Assembly: GCF_012489685.1 (NCBI RefSeq) | Contig: NC_080044.1 | Location: 65,458,732 to 65,522,731, forward strand | Length of the DNA stretch: 64,000 nucleotides | Reading direction: 5' to 3' | Source of the DNA: Lotus japonicus | Taxonomy: Eukaryota; Streptophyta; Magnoliopsida; Fabales; Fabaceae | Shown: positions 37,440 to 49,557 of the stretch, piece after piece | Layout of the letters: every line of letters begins with the position of its first letter | Numbering within the stretch: position 1 is the first letter of the stretch | Notes under the pieces: generated by a model | The model's input: the letters and a program-made list of their open reading frames with translations, nothing else | Told to the model about the DNA's origin: nothing | Databases searched by the model: none | Translations under genes and position numbers: made by a program

Positions 37440-39109
37440 ATGAAAAATGAAAAAAAAAACAAAAAAATTCACAAACACACACACACGGCCGAGGGGTGCA
37501 AGGAGGAAAAAGGAAGAAGTTGATTTTCGTCGTTTCTTGCCCGATTGCTTCACCGTTCGTTGCTAATCGAAGACATCGAGGTATAGTTACTATCCCTCAC
37601 TTCTGATCGTCAGATCTGTCGACTTTTTCTATGTTTTTCTGAGCTCAAAGTTTGGAGCTTTTTGTAAAACTGTCCAAATAAGCTGATTTTGGTGTCTAAA
37701 CTTAATGCCCACGTGCTCTAGAGCATGAATATCCAGTTGTTTTCGACTGAATCCTGTCGAAATCGTCGCAGAGGTCAAGTTTTCTGAAAATACCCATTTT
37801 CTGACAGAGGTTCCGCTTTTTGGATCAAAAACTCTCGACTGAGCTTAGCTTCAGTAGGATTAGTTGTTATAAATGTCGTTAGGATCGAGCTCATCAAATT
37901 TGTTTTTCGAAATTCTGATTTTGAGTTTCCGAGCTAAAAATAATGACCAAAATACCCCTGCGACAATTTTCGACCCGATAATTTTTCTGAGAGTTTCCCT
38001 GGCCTAGATATCGCCTAAGAATACCTAGGGATTGTTTTAGATCGAAGAAAAAGTTCGAAAACCCTATTTTCTATAGTGGCCGAAACCTATTTGCTTGGGT
38101 ACCGTGTCCAAAAATAATTTTTGGGACTCTATGACCTGAGCCATTGCGTAGCTCTTTCAATTGTCGAAATTTTGGCGCCGGTTTCGTGTCATTCCGAGTT
38201 CTGTAGCTCGAGTTAGGCACGTTTTAGCGAATAAGGTGTTTTTGTACAAAACTTGAATCGAGTCAAAACTCATCCATTCGGGGGAAGCCCTTCCATTCGT
38301 GCCTAAATGTTGTACTCTGAAGTTTCTTGAGCTTTGTCGAACATTAGTTAGGATTGTTTCGACTGTATCGACTTGTGATTGACTCATTATTGCCTTGTTT
38401 GCTCAAAGGTTCAATTGTGGAAACTTTGGGATTGACTGAACAAGCTTGTGAGGGAGACCTACACCGCGAGACTGGAACAACTCGAGGTTAGGGCAACTTA
38501 CTTGCTAGCTAATGCTACTAGGCGTCGATCAATTCGACTTGGTTATTGTGTTGATATTGAATATTGCTTTGATTTTGATTATTGCTTGGAATTGAGAAAA
38601 TGTTTTCTGGAGGCTTCGGCCGAATGAACTTATATGAGATGTGTGTCTCCGTTTTCTGAGAGGCTTCGGCCGTTTACTGGTTTCTGTCTTATCGCTTTCT
38701 AGTGGACATGACAGGGTTATGTTTTGCAGCACTGCATTAATGTTTCATCGCTCAATAGAGCTTGATGTAATTGTGTTTAAGATTAAATTGTGCTGGCTAT
38801 ATTCGTGCATTTAATGCGACTTTCGGAGTGTGGATTACACTTATCTTCGTCATGGCAATGACGGGTTTGTTTTGGGAATGTTTGATAGGTCGAACCAAGG
38901 TTCGAGCCTTTATTGTTTTAGGAATCGAGACCTTCCCGGGGAATTACTTGGGTTTATTGGGATCTATTACTTATAGAGTTTTGAAACAAACGAAATCAGA
39001 ACTTGATTTGTAAATGAAATTCATAATACACTAATCAAAGATAGAACACATTTTAAATAATGATGATAACCTCTTGGAAAAGACTTAGGATGTGAAAATG
39101 GTTTGGAAA

Positions 39110-39490
39110 ACGGGAAGGGTCGACAATCTAAGTGTGAGGAAAACTTTGAGTGCGATAGCACCTTTTTTTCCTTTAGTGGTTTATCTAGCCATCCAAAGGA
39201 TGAGCCTGGGATGATTGGAAAGTCCCCAAGTGCGAGTGCACCATCTTTGCTCATTGAGCAGCCTTTCGGCCATCGAGCTGATGAGCCTGAGTAAATTGAA
39301 AAGTCACTGAGTGCGAGCAGCATTCTCCTTGTTCGTTGAACAGTCTATTCGACCATCGAGCTGGTGAGTCAAAGTAACTTGAAAAGTCACTGAATGCCAG
39401 ATGCATTCTTTTGCTCGTTGAGCAGTTTGTTTGGCCATCGTGACGGTGAGCCCAAGTGACTAGTAAAGTTACCAAATGCGATTAGCACTT
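39110..39490. repeat. Tandem repeat, period about 82 bp, about 4.5 copies, inside the LTR
   Basis: Successive degenerate units share GATGAGCCTGGGATGATTGG-like starts (about 39199, 39279, 39362, 39445), AAAGTCACTGAGTGCGAG and TTGCTCGTTGAGCAG. No protein is implied. Confidence 0.8.
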
Positions 39491-40683
39491 CTTTGTTTAC
39501 CTTAGAGTATTGTAGAGACAATGTACTCTAGCTAGACACGCGTGCCTTGGTGAGGACGATTCGTTGTTTGGCTAACCATATTGCATTCATGCATACATTT
39601 CTTGGAAAGTGTGCTGCTTTCCGAAGGACGATCTCAGATCGGACTTCAACGGAGCTTGATGCCCCAAATGGAGCTAGCTGCTTCACAAGAGCGTGCTGCT
39701 TCCCAGGAGCGTGCTGCTTCATAAAAGCGAGATGCTTTAGCGAAGCGAGGTGCTTGGCTTGTCCCATCCATCGAGATGGTGACATTTTATCCGGATCATC
39801 TTTTGAGCATGACATTGCACAGGCACGCCATGCACCTAACCATACTTGTGAATGTTATTGTGATTTGTTGTTGATAAACATCGTTATATATATCTTGATG
39901 ATTTTATGTTGATAAACATGCTATGTATCAACCTTAGGGTAGGCAATACATGACTTATAAGTATATATACAACATATATATATACCCCCTTTATCACATG
40001 TTGTTTGTATTATCTATTTTATTCCGTGAGTTGACCCTAGCGCCTTGGCTTTGTGTGTATGTTTGTGTTTGGGCGGTCGGCCTGCTGCCAGGCGTCCGTC
40101 AGCCGGTTCATGATGATTCGTTGTGCGGGAAAGACCCGGAGCGTAATGACTATTACTGAAGCTTTCGACGAAGACCCGGACTTCAGGCCTGATCGAGGAA
40201 GGGTCGATGAAAGTAGTGTGGGTTATGGGTGGTTAGAGTCTTTGAGATGGTTGTTAGAGTCATAGCTCTGATTGTCATTCCTTATTTTGGGGCAGGGCAG
40301 GTCCCCGACTATTAGCTTTTCATGTGATTCCCTTCCATGAGGATCACAGGGAGTTTGTCGGACGTAGGAAGTCTTTTGAGGCCGTTTTGGGCCGACTTAC
40401 TTTCGTTGGAGGACTGTACTCAGAATACTTAACCTTTGTTTTAGTTTGTACATATTTGCCCACGGGCACTACCTTTCCGTCTCTGGAGGTCACTCGTGAC
40501 GATGTTTAGTTGCAGCGAGGGCTGTGCTTGTATTGTATATTAATCACTGTTAATCGCGATTGGGTTGAGTCTTTATTTCGACAAGTCTTTTTATTTAAAC
40601 AAAACAAAAAAAAATACCTGCTTTTTCCGCTTTATTTTATTTTGAGTTACTAAAGTGACGCCACCGAAATCGGGGTGTTACAG

Positions 40684-41275
40684 ATGACACTTTTGTTGAC
40701 AAGACATTGGAGGAGGAGTCAAGTCACAAATTTCTTGAGTGTGAGGCACCTTTCAAGAAAAGGTGGCAGAGACTCTTCTGGCAAGCTCACCTCAGAGAAG
40801 AGGGTAGATAGTACTGATGATGATCCTGCCAGTACAGACAAGGAGAAAGCGGATGCTCCTGCCCAAGGTGGTTCTTCCCGCAGCACAGAGAAGGAGAAAG
40901 GGAATACTATTGATTGGAATGTCATTTTAGATCTGATCAGGAAAGCCCCTCAAGTTGCCAGAGAATCAAGTAAAAGTAAAACCAGGCATAAGGACGACAT
41001 TGAGCTTGAAGTTGACCCTGATACTGGTCTTTTTGATTATGACAAATATTATGCTAAATGGGATGAAAAAGAAAGGAGAGCACAAGAGAAAGCATTGTGG
41101 GATCGAACCCATCCGCGTAAGGACGACGACATTCACCTTGAAATGAACCCTGATACTGGTCTTTTTGATTTTGAGAAATATTATGCTGAATGTGGAAAAG
41201 CAGAGGATGCATTGTTGGAGCTAGACCCCGAAAGACAAGAGTATATACGGCGCGTGATATTGAAACAATCAAGAA
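40684..41275 (+). CDS. Unknown exon/ORF with presequence-like N-terminus, just after the solo LTR
   Basis: From ATG 40684 a frame of 197 codons runs to a good donor site (AGAA|GTGAGT at 41275/41276); unspliced it would continue to 41391. Residues 1-27 (MTLLLTRHWRRSQVTNFLSV...) are basic, hydrophobic and free of acidic residues, like a mitochondrial targeting peptide. A hydrophilic KEK-rich stretch follows. Then comes an internal repeat: DIELEVDPDTGLFDYDKYYA and DIHLEMNPDTGLFDFEKYYA, about 40 residues apart. I do not recognise the family. The ATG lies within the 5-bp target duplication of the LTR, so the normal promoter (TATA 36549) is now 4 kb away. The donor phase fits the first aconitase exon at 42145, so this may be the 5' exon of that broken gene or the start of a separate one. 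Expression is doubtful. Confidence 0.5.
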
Positions 41276-42144
41276 GTGAGTTGTTGTTACAAGTAATAAT
41301 TATTATTTTATTTATTTATTTTGCTGAATTCTGTGGCTTCTCCAACACAAATCTCTCTCCAGAAATGATTTGTTTTATTTTAAATAAGTAAAATAAATAA
41401 ATTAATTAATTATTCAATCTACCAAAACTGCCCTGTTTGGACGGGAAGGAAGTCGTTCACGGCGCCGTTGGGTTGAAGGATTCAGATGACACGACGACGG
41501 GTGGTTTTGTTTTATTATTTTTGGGAAAATAAATGGTTCTCAACTCTCGTTCACTTTCTCTCGGACAGAGGCGCTGCCCCGCCGTTGATTCACTCGTGCC
41601 ACCTCTCATTCCTTAGGATCTAGGGTCTTCTTCTCTCGATTGTGTTTCTGCTCCTGAGGTCCCTCTTTTTTTCAGAGTGGTGTTGCTCTTTTGAACTGAT
41701 GAAATTAGGGATTCACACATCTTGATGCCACTTTTTTAGTTATGATTAAGCCTTTTTTTGGGTTCTATATGTAACATATAACAACTAATCACAATCCACT
41801 AATTATAAAATACCAAGTCACTGGCTTTTTTACTGGCCATGATGCTATTCTTTGTTAAGCATGCTTGCAAATTTCCTTTGTAAAATTTGTTAGGAGCTTA
41901 ATCTGATTGCTGTTGTCTACTGCATATGACCTAAGTGCATAAGCTTGAAATGTATCTCATTTTTCATGTTCTTAGGAATGTGTATCCGAATATCTGATTA
42001 TGTTCTTATAGTTTCCGAATATCTCATTTTTCATTTTACATGTCTAAAGTAATAATTATTTTGGGCTTGGTTTTTATGTTATTGGAGAAATATTTACCTT
42101 TGAATTTTGTGAGTGGTTCTGACATGTTTGCCATTGTTATACAG
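41276..42144. other. Gap between the unknown ORF and the aconitase exons
   Basis: Either an intron of a fused gene or the original aconitase 5' region. 41440-41680 is GC-rich and leader-like (GAGGCGCTGCCCCGCCGTTG, TCTCTCGATTGTGTTTCTGC), as expected of a promoter/5' UTR. Confidence 0.4.
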
Positions 42145-45100
42145 GATGGAATTCTTTTAATCCTTTCTCTGGATGCCGTAGGATCCTCTGCAAGCCTGGT
42201 GGTCGCAGATTTGGACTGATCCACAGCCTTCCTTCTCTCAATGACCCAAGAATTGGTAATTTGATAGTTCAATTTTATTTTCCTTGTTCGGTTTACTAGA
42301 ATTTTAGGTGAAATGTGTGGTTTTGTCCCTTTATCATGTGTTTGATGAAGGGGATAGCACATTCTCGTTGCATTTGCTTAAGTTGCTGATGGTATCAATT
42401 TTATTTTTTTTGTGTATGACAGATAGGTTGCCATACTCAATTAGAATTATGCTGGAATCTGCCATTCGTAATTGTCACTGGGGACAAGATATTACTAAAG
42501 AAGATGTTGAGATGATTATTGACTGGGAAAGCTCTTCAACGAAGCAAGTTGAGATTCCTTTCATTCCAGCTCGTGTTCTCCTGCAGGTACCTCATTCCAT
42601 TCTAGGTGCATAAGGAGTTGTTAAGTAATACATGTTCTTCATTTAATACCTAACATTTGTTTTCCCTTTCCCCAGGATTTTACTCAAGTTCCAGCTAATG
42701 TAATCCTGGCCTGCATACGAGATGATCTGGTATATATCACTTTTCTCTCGGTGTTTGGTATCCTTCCTTGTATCTTTCCCCTTATTCTCAATTGGGAATT
42801 AGGGTTCTTAACACATTCATATTTTCTGGGTTCTATCACATATTTTTATTCTACTTTATGCTTGCTATAGTGTAAGTGGCTCTGAATCTGCACAATACTT
42901 GTTTTCAGGTTTCTGTTAATCTCGTCACTGGTCATTCAGTTGAAGTTGATGTGGCTAATCTGGAGCTTGAGTTCCAGAGAAGCAAGGAGATATGTGATTC
43001 CCGTAGACGGGTTTCAAAATCTTGCCACAACATGCTTGTAGTTCCTCCTGGTTCGGGACCACATCAAGTAAGTTCAGAATCAGATATATGAAAAGATGTC
43101 ATGGAGTATATTCTTCATTGTTTTTTGGTTGTTGATGATATTGCTTATGATGTCTCAAATTCCAGGTCAATCTTGAATATCTCAGCAGTGTTGTATTCAA
43201 CGCCGAGGGCTTACTCTATCCTGACAGTGTGGTTGGGATTGATTCACACACAACTATGATAAATGGGCTTGGAGTTTCTGGATGAGGTGTTGGGCGTATT
43301 GAAGCAGAGGCAGTAATGTATGGCAAGGTATGTTTCCTTCTGAATTTGATTTTTGTATAATGAAATGTTTGATTCTATAAAAAAAATAATGAGCTGATGT
43401 TTTATTCATTTGAATTACACGATTGTATCCTTTATCTACTTACCGTGGGGATCCTAATTCTGTGTGTTGTGGTAATGACAGCCTATGAACATGATATTAC
43501 CTTGTGTTGTTGGATTCAAGTTGTCTGGAAAATTGCGCAACGGTATTACAGCAACTGATTTGGCTCTAACTATTACACAAATACTTCGTGAACATGGTGT
43601 TGTTGGGAAGTTTGTTGAGTTTTATGGTAATTAAGTTCTCCCGTATCTCCTTATTTTTAGCTTGTGCTGGTCTGTTCCAAATAATGACCTGTTTTAATGG
43701 TTTTTGTTCTATAGGTGATGGTATGCGCCGATTATCATTAGCTGACAGGGCCACTATTGCCAATATGGCTCCTGAGTATGGAGCGAGCATGGGTTTCTTT
43801 CCCGTAGATAATGTTACACTACAATACCTCAAGTTAACGGGAAGAAGTGAAGAGACTGTGAGTATCACCTTATATATTATTTCCCAATGACGTGAAATGC
43901 TTATAGGATTATCTAACCTTCATATTTGGATGAACATAGGTGGCAATGATAGAGGCCTACCTCAGGGAAAACAAAATGTTTGTGGACTATGATGAGGTAA
44001 TACTTGAATACATTCCTTTAATCCTTTTGAACAAAACAAGTACGTACTGATGTTAGAGGTGTATAATGCTAATTGGGTTTCAATAAATTCAGCCTCAACA
44101 AGAAAGAGTTTATTCATCCTATCTTGAATTGAACCTTGATGAAGTTGAACCATGTATCTCAGTGCCAAAGAGGTAAGACAGTTAGAGACTGTATTGCTTT
44201 GCATGCTGCCTTGTATTTTAATGTGAGTATTTAAATTTCTCTTCTATCACTAAGTGTTTTTTCATACTAAATGATACCCTGGCCAGACCTCATGATCGGG
44301 TGCCTTTGAAAGAAATGAAGACTGATTGGCATGCTTGTCTTGATAGCAAAGTGGGGTATAAGGTTAGTAATGTTGTGATATTCTAATATTTTTCTCATAT
44401 TTTTTGTCTCAAGAAAAGATGACTTAATGGTTTATTTATATATTGTATTAGCTCCCAACCATTTGTTCAAAGCAAAAATGCAACTGTCTTCGCATTTGGT
44501 TGTTTTGTGATAAAAATGCTGACTGAATTAAGTTTTGTCTCACTTTTCAATTGTGTGTCTACAACTTCAATGACTAGCACCTGACATGGTCATCACTGAA
44601 CAAAGTTGAAATTGTTGCCTCTAACAAAACTTGTTTATTATGACGAAAAGTGAATGAACTTGTTTGTGAAACCGTGAACAATCAAATCACGGAACCTAAA
44701 AAGTGATGATTTTACTGGAACTCAATCCTATTTCTAGAAAACTATTCTATCTCTACCTTGTTTCTCACTTTCTATCAGCATTATAATAACTAGAATGCAA
44801 GTTACTCCCTTTTTCTAATATTAGTATTCTGATTGTTCCAAGTCGTAGACCTTCAACTTGGAGATTTTGCAGTCACAAAGCATGCAATAATATAGTTTTC
44901 CTATATGTTTTCTTTGAATACAGGGATTTCTTTCAATAGTAGAAGATGTAGAAAACAAAGTTGCAAAATTTGATTTCCACGGGCAGCCAGCAGAGCTCAA
45001 GGATGGAAGCGTTGTGATTGCTTTAATCACAAGCTGTACAAATACGTCAAACCTGAGCGTTATGCTTGAGGCTGGTCTTGTTGCAAAGAAGGCTTATGAG

Positions 45101-45883
45101 CTAGGTTTGCAGGTTAGGCATCAATATAATTATGTTATGAACTGTCTTTTTGCTCCTTTTAGACAAGACATCTTAACTATGATGTGTCCCACTTTTCATA
45201 CCAATGGGAAAAAAGGACAATTGTTTTCCGTTTATGTTCTCCTCTTCTTGATAATAGTTGTTCAAGTTTTCGCTGTTTGTCAGGTTAAGCCTTGGGTTAA
45301 AACAAGTCTTACTCCAGGCTCTGGAGTTGTCACAGAATATCTACTTCAGAGGTATTTCATACTTATTAGAATATAATCCTGTAATTTGTATTATAACGTA
45401 TTTTCCTGGCACAAATTTAGAAAAATGTGTACCAAATTTAAATTTGTTTTTTACTTTCTTGCAGTGGCCTGCAAAAGTATCTAAATGAACAGGGTTTCCA
45501 AATTGTTGGATTTGGTTGCACCACAGGCATTGGAAATTCAGGGGATTTGGACAAATCAGTTGCTTCTGCTATCTCAGAAAATGGTAATTGAAATATCATA
45601 TTAAATATTATGTCTATAACTGAAGCTGATTTCTTTGCAATTCTCAGTTTTTCTCTTGACTTTTAGATAACCCCTTGATCATATTCTGCTCTAAATTACA
45701 TATACTAATACATTCTTTATGGTTTCATGCAGACATCAGAGCGGCTGCTGTGTTTTCTGGGAACCGTAATGTTGAGGGGCGTGTCCCCCGTGTGCATCCT
45801 TTGACACAAACTAACTTGCTTGTATCACCTCCACTGGTTGTTGCTTATGCGCTTGCTGGGACGGTATGTATGCCTTCTTCATG

Positions 45884-45922
<39 letters not shown>

Positions 45923-46619
45923 GTTTTTGGTTCTTGCTTCTTCCATATTGTCTTATTTGCATGTCTCTTGTAAGACTAATTCTAAGATAATTACTGCCAA
46001 GGACTTGGTCTGAAGAAACAAAAGTGTTAACTGTTAATTACTGGAGGCTAATTACATGTATTGGTATTTGTCTGTTGGTTACTTAATATCCACCCTCTTC
46101 AGTTACATCTTTTCAGCCTCGTTCTGCATGTAATGTATTAGGGCTCATGCTGAGTCCTCATGCATTCTTAGTTAACTTTTTGGGTTCTCAATTTCTCTTA
46201 TCAAGCACTGCCTTAGACCTGACTGTTTGGATACTCACATCCACAAGTCTGGATCTTGAGTTACATTTGGCTATGGCTATGGCTTTGGTAGTTTTGTTTT
46301 CTCTGACATCGAGTTTCATGTCACACAATAATTAGGCATTTTCTCCGGTCTATAAACTTTACTTAGAACCTTGTTTTAGTTGGTTGTATGCATACTTATA
46401 CTTTATTTAATACTCTATTCAAGGTCTCAATGAAATTTGGAGTTCAAAATACATCAACGATAATTTCTTACCTACAAATGTTGTTAACATTAATTACTCA
46501 CCTTTTGGTCAAATTTCCAGGTTGACATTAATTTTGAAACGGAGCCAATAGGGACAGGGAAGGATGGAAATAATATCTACTTAAGTGATGTTTGGCCATC
46601 CACTGAAGAAGTTGCACAG
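42145..46619 (+). pseudogene. ACO: Aconitase (aconitate hydratase) pseudogene, 3'-truncated, intron-containing
   Basis: Fifteen exons with GT-AG borders and fully consistent phases: 42145-42255, 42423-42586, 42676-42729, 42909-43067, 43166-43327, 43482-43626, 43715-43857, 43940-43996, 44093-44172, 44287-44362, 44924-45112, 45284-45351, 45465-45583, 45733-45863 and 46521-46619. They cover domains 1-3 of cytosolic/mitochondrial plant aconitase (for example IGDS-type substrate loop [51 protein letters not shown]). Aconitase interconverts citrate and isocitrate with a [4Fe-4S] cluster. Defects: TGA at 43283-43285 where the family has Trp (GVSG*GVG); the third cluster cysteine is Gly ([10 protein letters not shown], codon 45526-45528); in-frame losses of about 15 and 9 residues around 42730-42960; a three-residue insertion in [10 protein letters not shown]; and no swivel domain after 46619, so the active-site serine region is missing. 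Retained introns show it is a decayed genomic duplicate and not a retrocopy. Confidence 0.93.
45892..45917. repeat. (TA)n microsatellite
   Basis: About 13 TA units within an aconitase pseudogene intron. Confidence 0.9.
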
Positions 46620-47998
46620 GTGAATGAAGGCATACTTCCTTATGTCATCAGGAAACTCTAGAAAGCAAGGCAGTATATTGGAACATGTGGATTATTATTC
46701 CATGAAACGGAAAAACTTACCCAGTCTCCGTTAACCATGATATTTTTCGTTTGTTCTTTGATACTGAGTCATCTATCAGTTTGTTATTTCGGATTCCATA
46801 TTTCTCTTTCCGTATGACGTTGTTTGGAGGACCACTCTCCTTAACTCATGTTACTTTCTGGAAGTGATGCTAACAATGGGATAGCATTTGATAATATTTT
46901 CACATGTCAACTTGAGCTCATGATTAGTAAATTTTAAACAACCAAAGCCTAAGCTTTTTTAGTAGTATTGCACAATCACGTGTTTATTTATGTCCTGAAA
47001 GAAACCATGAATATATATTGAACTAGGGAGATTGATAAAAACTTGAATATCATATGCTAGAAGGGCACCCTGGTAAAAAGAAAATCAGAATACAACAATA
47101 AAACATGTTCTTGCCTTTGTAATGTAAGAGGTTAGTGTCGGTGAAAAAGTATTTCTGACATTTGGGCTATTGTGATTTATAGATGGGCATACAATGATAC
47201 AATTTAATGTTTCTTATATTATATTTATTTTATTTTGTCACTTAGTAAGGATGACACCACAAAAATTACTTGAATCAAAATTTTCAAACAGCAAGGATGG
47301 AAGTGTATCAGCTGTGATTAATTGATTTTCAACTGTAGTCTGTAGGTGTTTATTAGGAATAGCAAGAGTGGCATAACATCTTGATTTTGACATTCGGCTG
47401 AAGCCATTTAAGTTGTTGAAATTTTTTTTAATGGATTCCATTAACTTGTTAGGTAGGAAGAAGAAACCAAATTACAGAAAACTAATGTAATAGATCAAAA
47501 TGCAGATGGATTTGTCCTTGACCAATCATCTTAATTTCACTGTCTATCAAACTTTAATTTAAAATGATTGGATTTGAGACCCTGACTTATTTTATAAAAC
47601 TTAACTTGTAAAATACGGATAAACATCTTTTTTACTTTGATGAAGAACTCGAACTCAAATTTGCTGCTACAAAAGATCAAATATCAATTGCAAGCGGTAA
47701 CTGGAAGAACTAAATAAAGAGGGCGTTGAGCATAAACACAGTCAAGAGGAACAAAGGGTTTAATTCATTGTTATAGATTACAAGATAATCTTGAGCTATT
47801 GAAATTGATTTCCAGAAACAAAGACCACCCCACCGTTTCCTCTTACTTGAGAAGCAGATGCTTGTCAAGATTTCAATTTGGATTTCAATTTGTAGTGAAG
47901 GATTTAGGTATTCTCTCCCGGGAAGAACTTGTTTGTAAACAATACAGTTGGAAAAAAATTTGCATCGAATGCGGCGCACTGTATCCGTTCTATAACGA
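46620..47998. other. Gene-free stretch after the truncated aconitase
   Basis: No further aconitase exons could be found. Reading through the last donor gives 13 codons and a stop. The rest is AT-rich spacer with short random frames on both strands. Confidence 0.5.
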
Positions 47999-48007
47999 TT
48001 GTTCTTT

Positions 48008-48488
48008 GAATAATGATTCATAGACATAGGAATAGTAGAAACACCCCAAACACCCCTTTTTCCTGTGGATTTGGCCAAATAATACACTGAACTAACCACC
48101 TAAATACACATGACTAATCATAAAGCACATAACCGTGTAAAGTTGAAATTCATAAATTAGGAATTTGGCCAAATAATACACTGAACTATCCACCTAAATA
48201 CACATGACTAACCATAAAGCACAGAACCGTGTAAAGTTGAAATTCCTAAATTAGGGATTTGGCCAAATAATACACTGAACTAACCACCTAAATACACATG
48301 ACTAACCATAAAGCACAGAACCGTGTAAAATTGAATTTAGGAATTTCAACTGAGTTTACACGGTTATGTGCTGTATGGTTAATCATGTGTATTTAGGTGG
48401 TTAGTTCAGTGTATTATTTGGCCAAATCCGCAGGAAAAAGGGGTGTTTGGGGTGTTTCTACTATTCCTATGTCTATGAATCATTATTC
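48008..48488. mobile_element. Mutator-like MITE with internal 94-bp tandem repeats in its left arm
   Basis: Termini GAATAATGATTCATAGAC and GTCTATGAATCATTATTC are inverted. A perfect 9-bp direct repeat TTGTTCTTT flanks the element (47999-48007, 48489-48497). The right arm (about 48344-48488) is one copy of the inverted sequence. The left side holds three tandem copies (starting about 48069, 48163 and 48257) of a 94-bp unit with ATTTGGCCAAATAATACACT and CACCTAAATACACATGACTA. Confidence 0.92.
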
Positions 48489-48584
48489 TTGTTCTTTTAG
48501 CTTCCTTCATATTTCCTAAAATATTTGTTGTTTTAGAAAATTAATGCATTTTTTTTACACTTTATCTTTGTTTATGACTCTTTG

Positions 48585-48650
48585 TTTTTAGATGCGTTTT
48601 AGCTAGTTTTGTCTTGTTAATTTTTCTCCTGTAACCAAAAAAAAAATACT
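48585..48650 (+). repeat. LINE 3'-end remnant
   Basis: GTTAATTTTTCTCCTGTAAC followed by an A-run closely resembles the tail of the LINE RNase H remnant at 23385-23413. No coding part remains. Confidence 0.5.
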
Positions 48651-49557
48651 CTCATTAATTAAATTTTATCCCACATATCACCTTTTATATGGATCAACCA
48701 CAACCGTAACTCTTCTCTATTCAGTACATTCTACTCTTTTCTCAAGATTATGTATTATTTCGTGTTACTAGAAATGAAATAAATAAATGTAATTTAGTCA
48801 AATACTAGTACCATTGTATCACTAATTGTTGTCTAACTCTTTGTACAATAACCTTAAACAACAATATTTATGGAACAGAGATGGTAATTGTTGCTCCCTC
48901 TATTTTTTTAGTTTTTTCCAAGATACAAGTAACTTTATAATATGTATGAAGTATTGATTATTCTTTTCTATGTATACCCTTATAACATTAAAGAATTTAA
49001 ACAAAAGATTAAATTTATTTTAAAAGTTTAATCTGCAATCTCCAAAGATCACACATGGTAGCATGAGAACTAGTGGGGAATTTGTTTTATCTAATTCTAA
49101 AACAAAACAACCAATCCCAGTTACTAGATCAAACAAAACTCTACACTGCTGCACAGGGATTTTCTGCAAAAAACTTTATGTAAGAAGGGGGGTTTGGATC
49201 TGTCTACAATGGGATGGGCAACTGAATGGAATGACAATTGTTGTCGCAAGTTAATGTACTTAGGAAGGCAAGGCAAGTCTGAAATGAAAGTTATTGGTGT
49301 GTTTTAATTAATTTGAGAATAGGAAAATTAGTGAAAAGTTAAAACTCATTACATTTAACTTGTAGCACAAATAGGAAAAGTATGACTCATTCCTTCCCAT
49401 CATTTGCTTGGAGACTGTTGAGCATCATTTGAATTTATGAAGAAAAACTAGACAACAAGAATTGGAAAAACCAGTAAAGGAGGTACCGGAGTTCATATTA
49501 AATGGACCAAGACAACAGAGAAACACATCATGCTATAGGAAAATTCAAATAATAATC
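48651..49557. other. Gene-free spacer
   Basis: AT-rich, nothing recognisable; the last ~100 bases are presumably the 3' UTR of the minus-strand gene that follows. Confidence 0.45.

Larger units (their letters stand above)
36711..40682 (+). mobile_element. Solo LTR, about 3.97 kb, of a large LTR retrotransposon
   Basis: It starts TGGTGTGAGACCC and ends CGGGGTGTTACA (canonical TG...CA). Identical 5-bp direct repeats GATGA flank it at 36706-36710 and 40683-40687. No internal copy of either end, PBS or gag/pol was found, so it is one LTR rather than a whole element. The length suggests a Ty3/gypsy-type family with very long LTRs; lineage is inferred. It contains its own TATA (37428-37439) and a tandem-repeat block (39110-39490). 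Orientation is taken from the TATA. Confidence 0.82.

Noticed and set aside
39021..39912. Several frames of 60-121 codons in the solo LTR
   Set aside because: They follow the tandem repeat and have no similarity to gag, pol or cellular proteins.
36711..40682. Complete retrotransposon instead of solo LTR
   Set aside because: No second copy of either terminus, no primer-binding site or coding domains inside.
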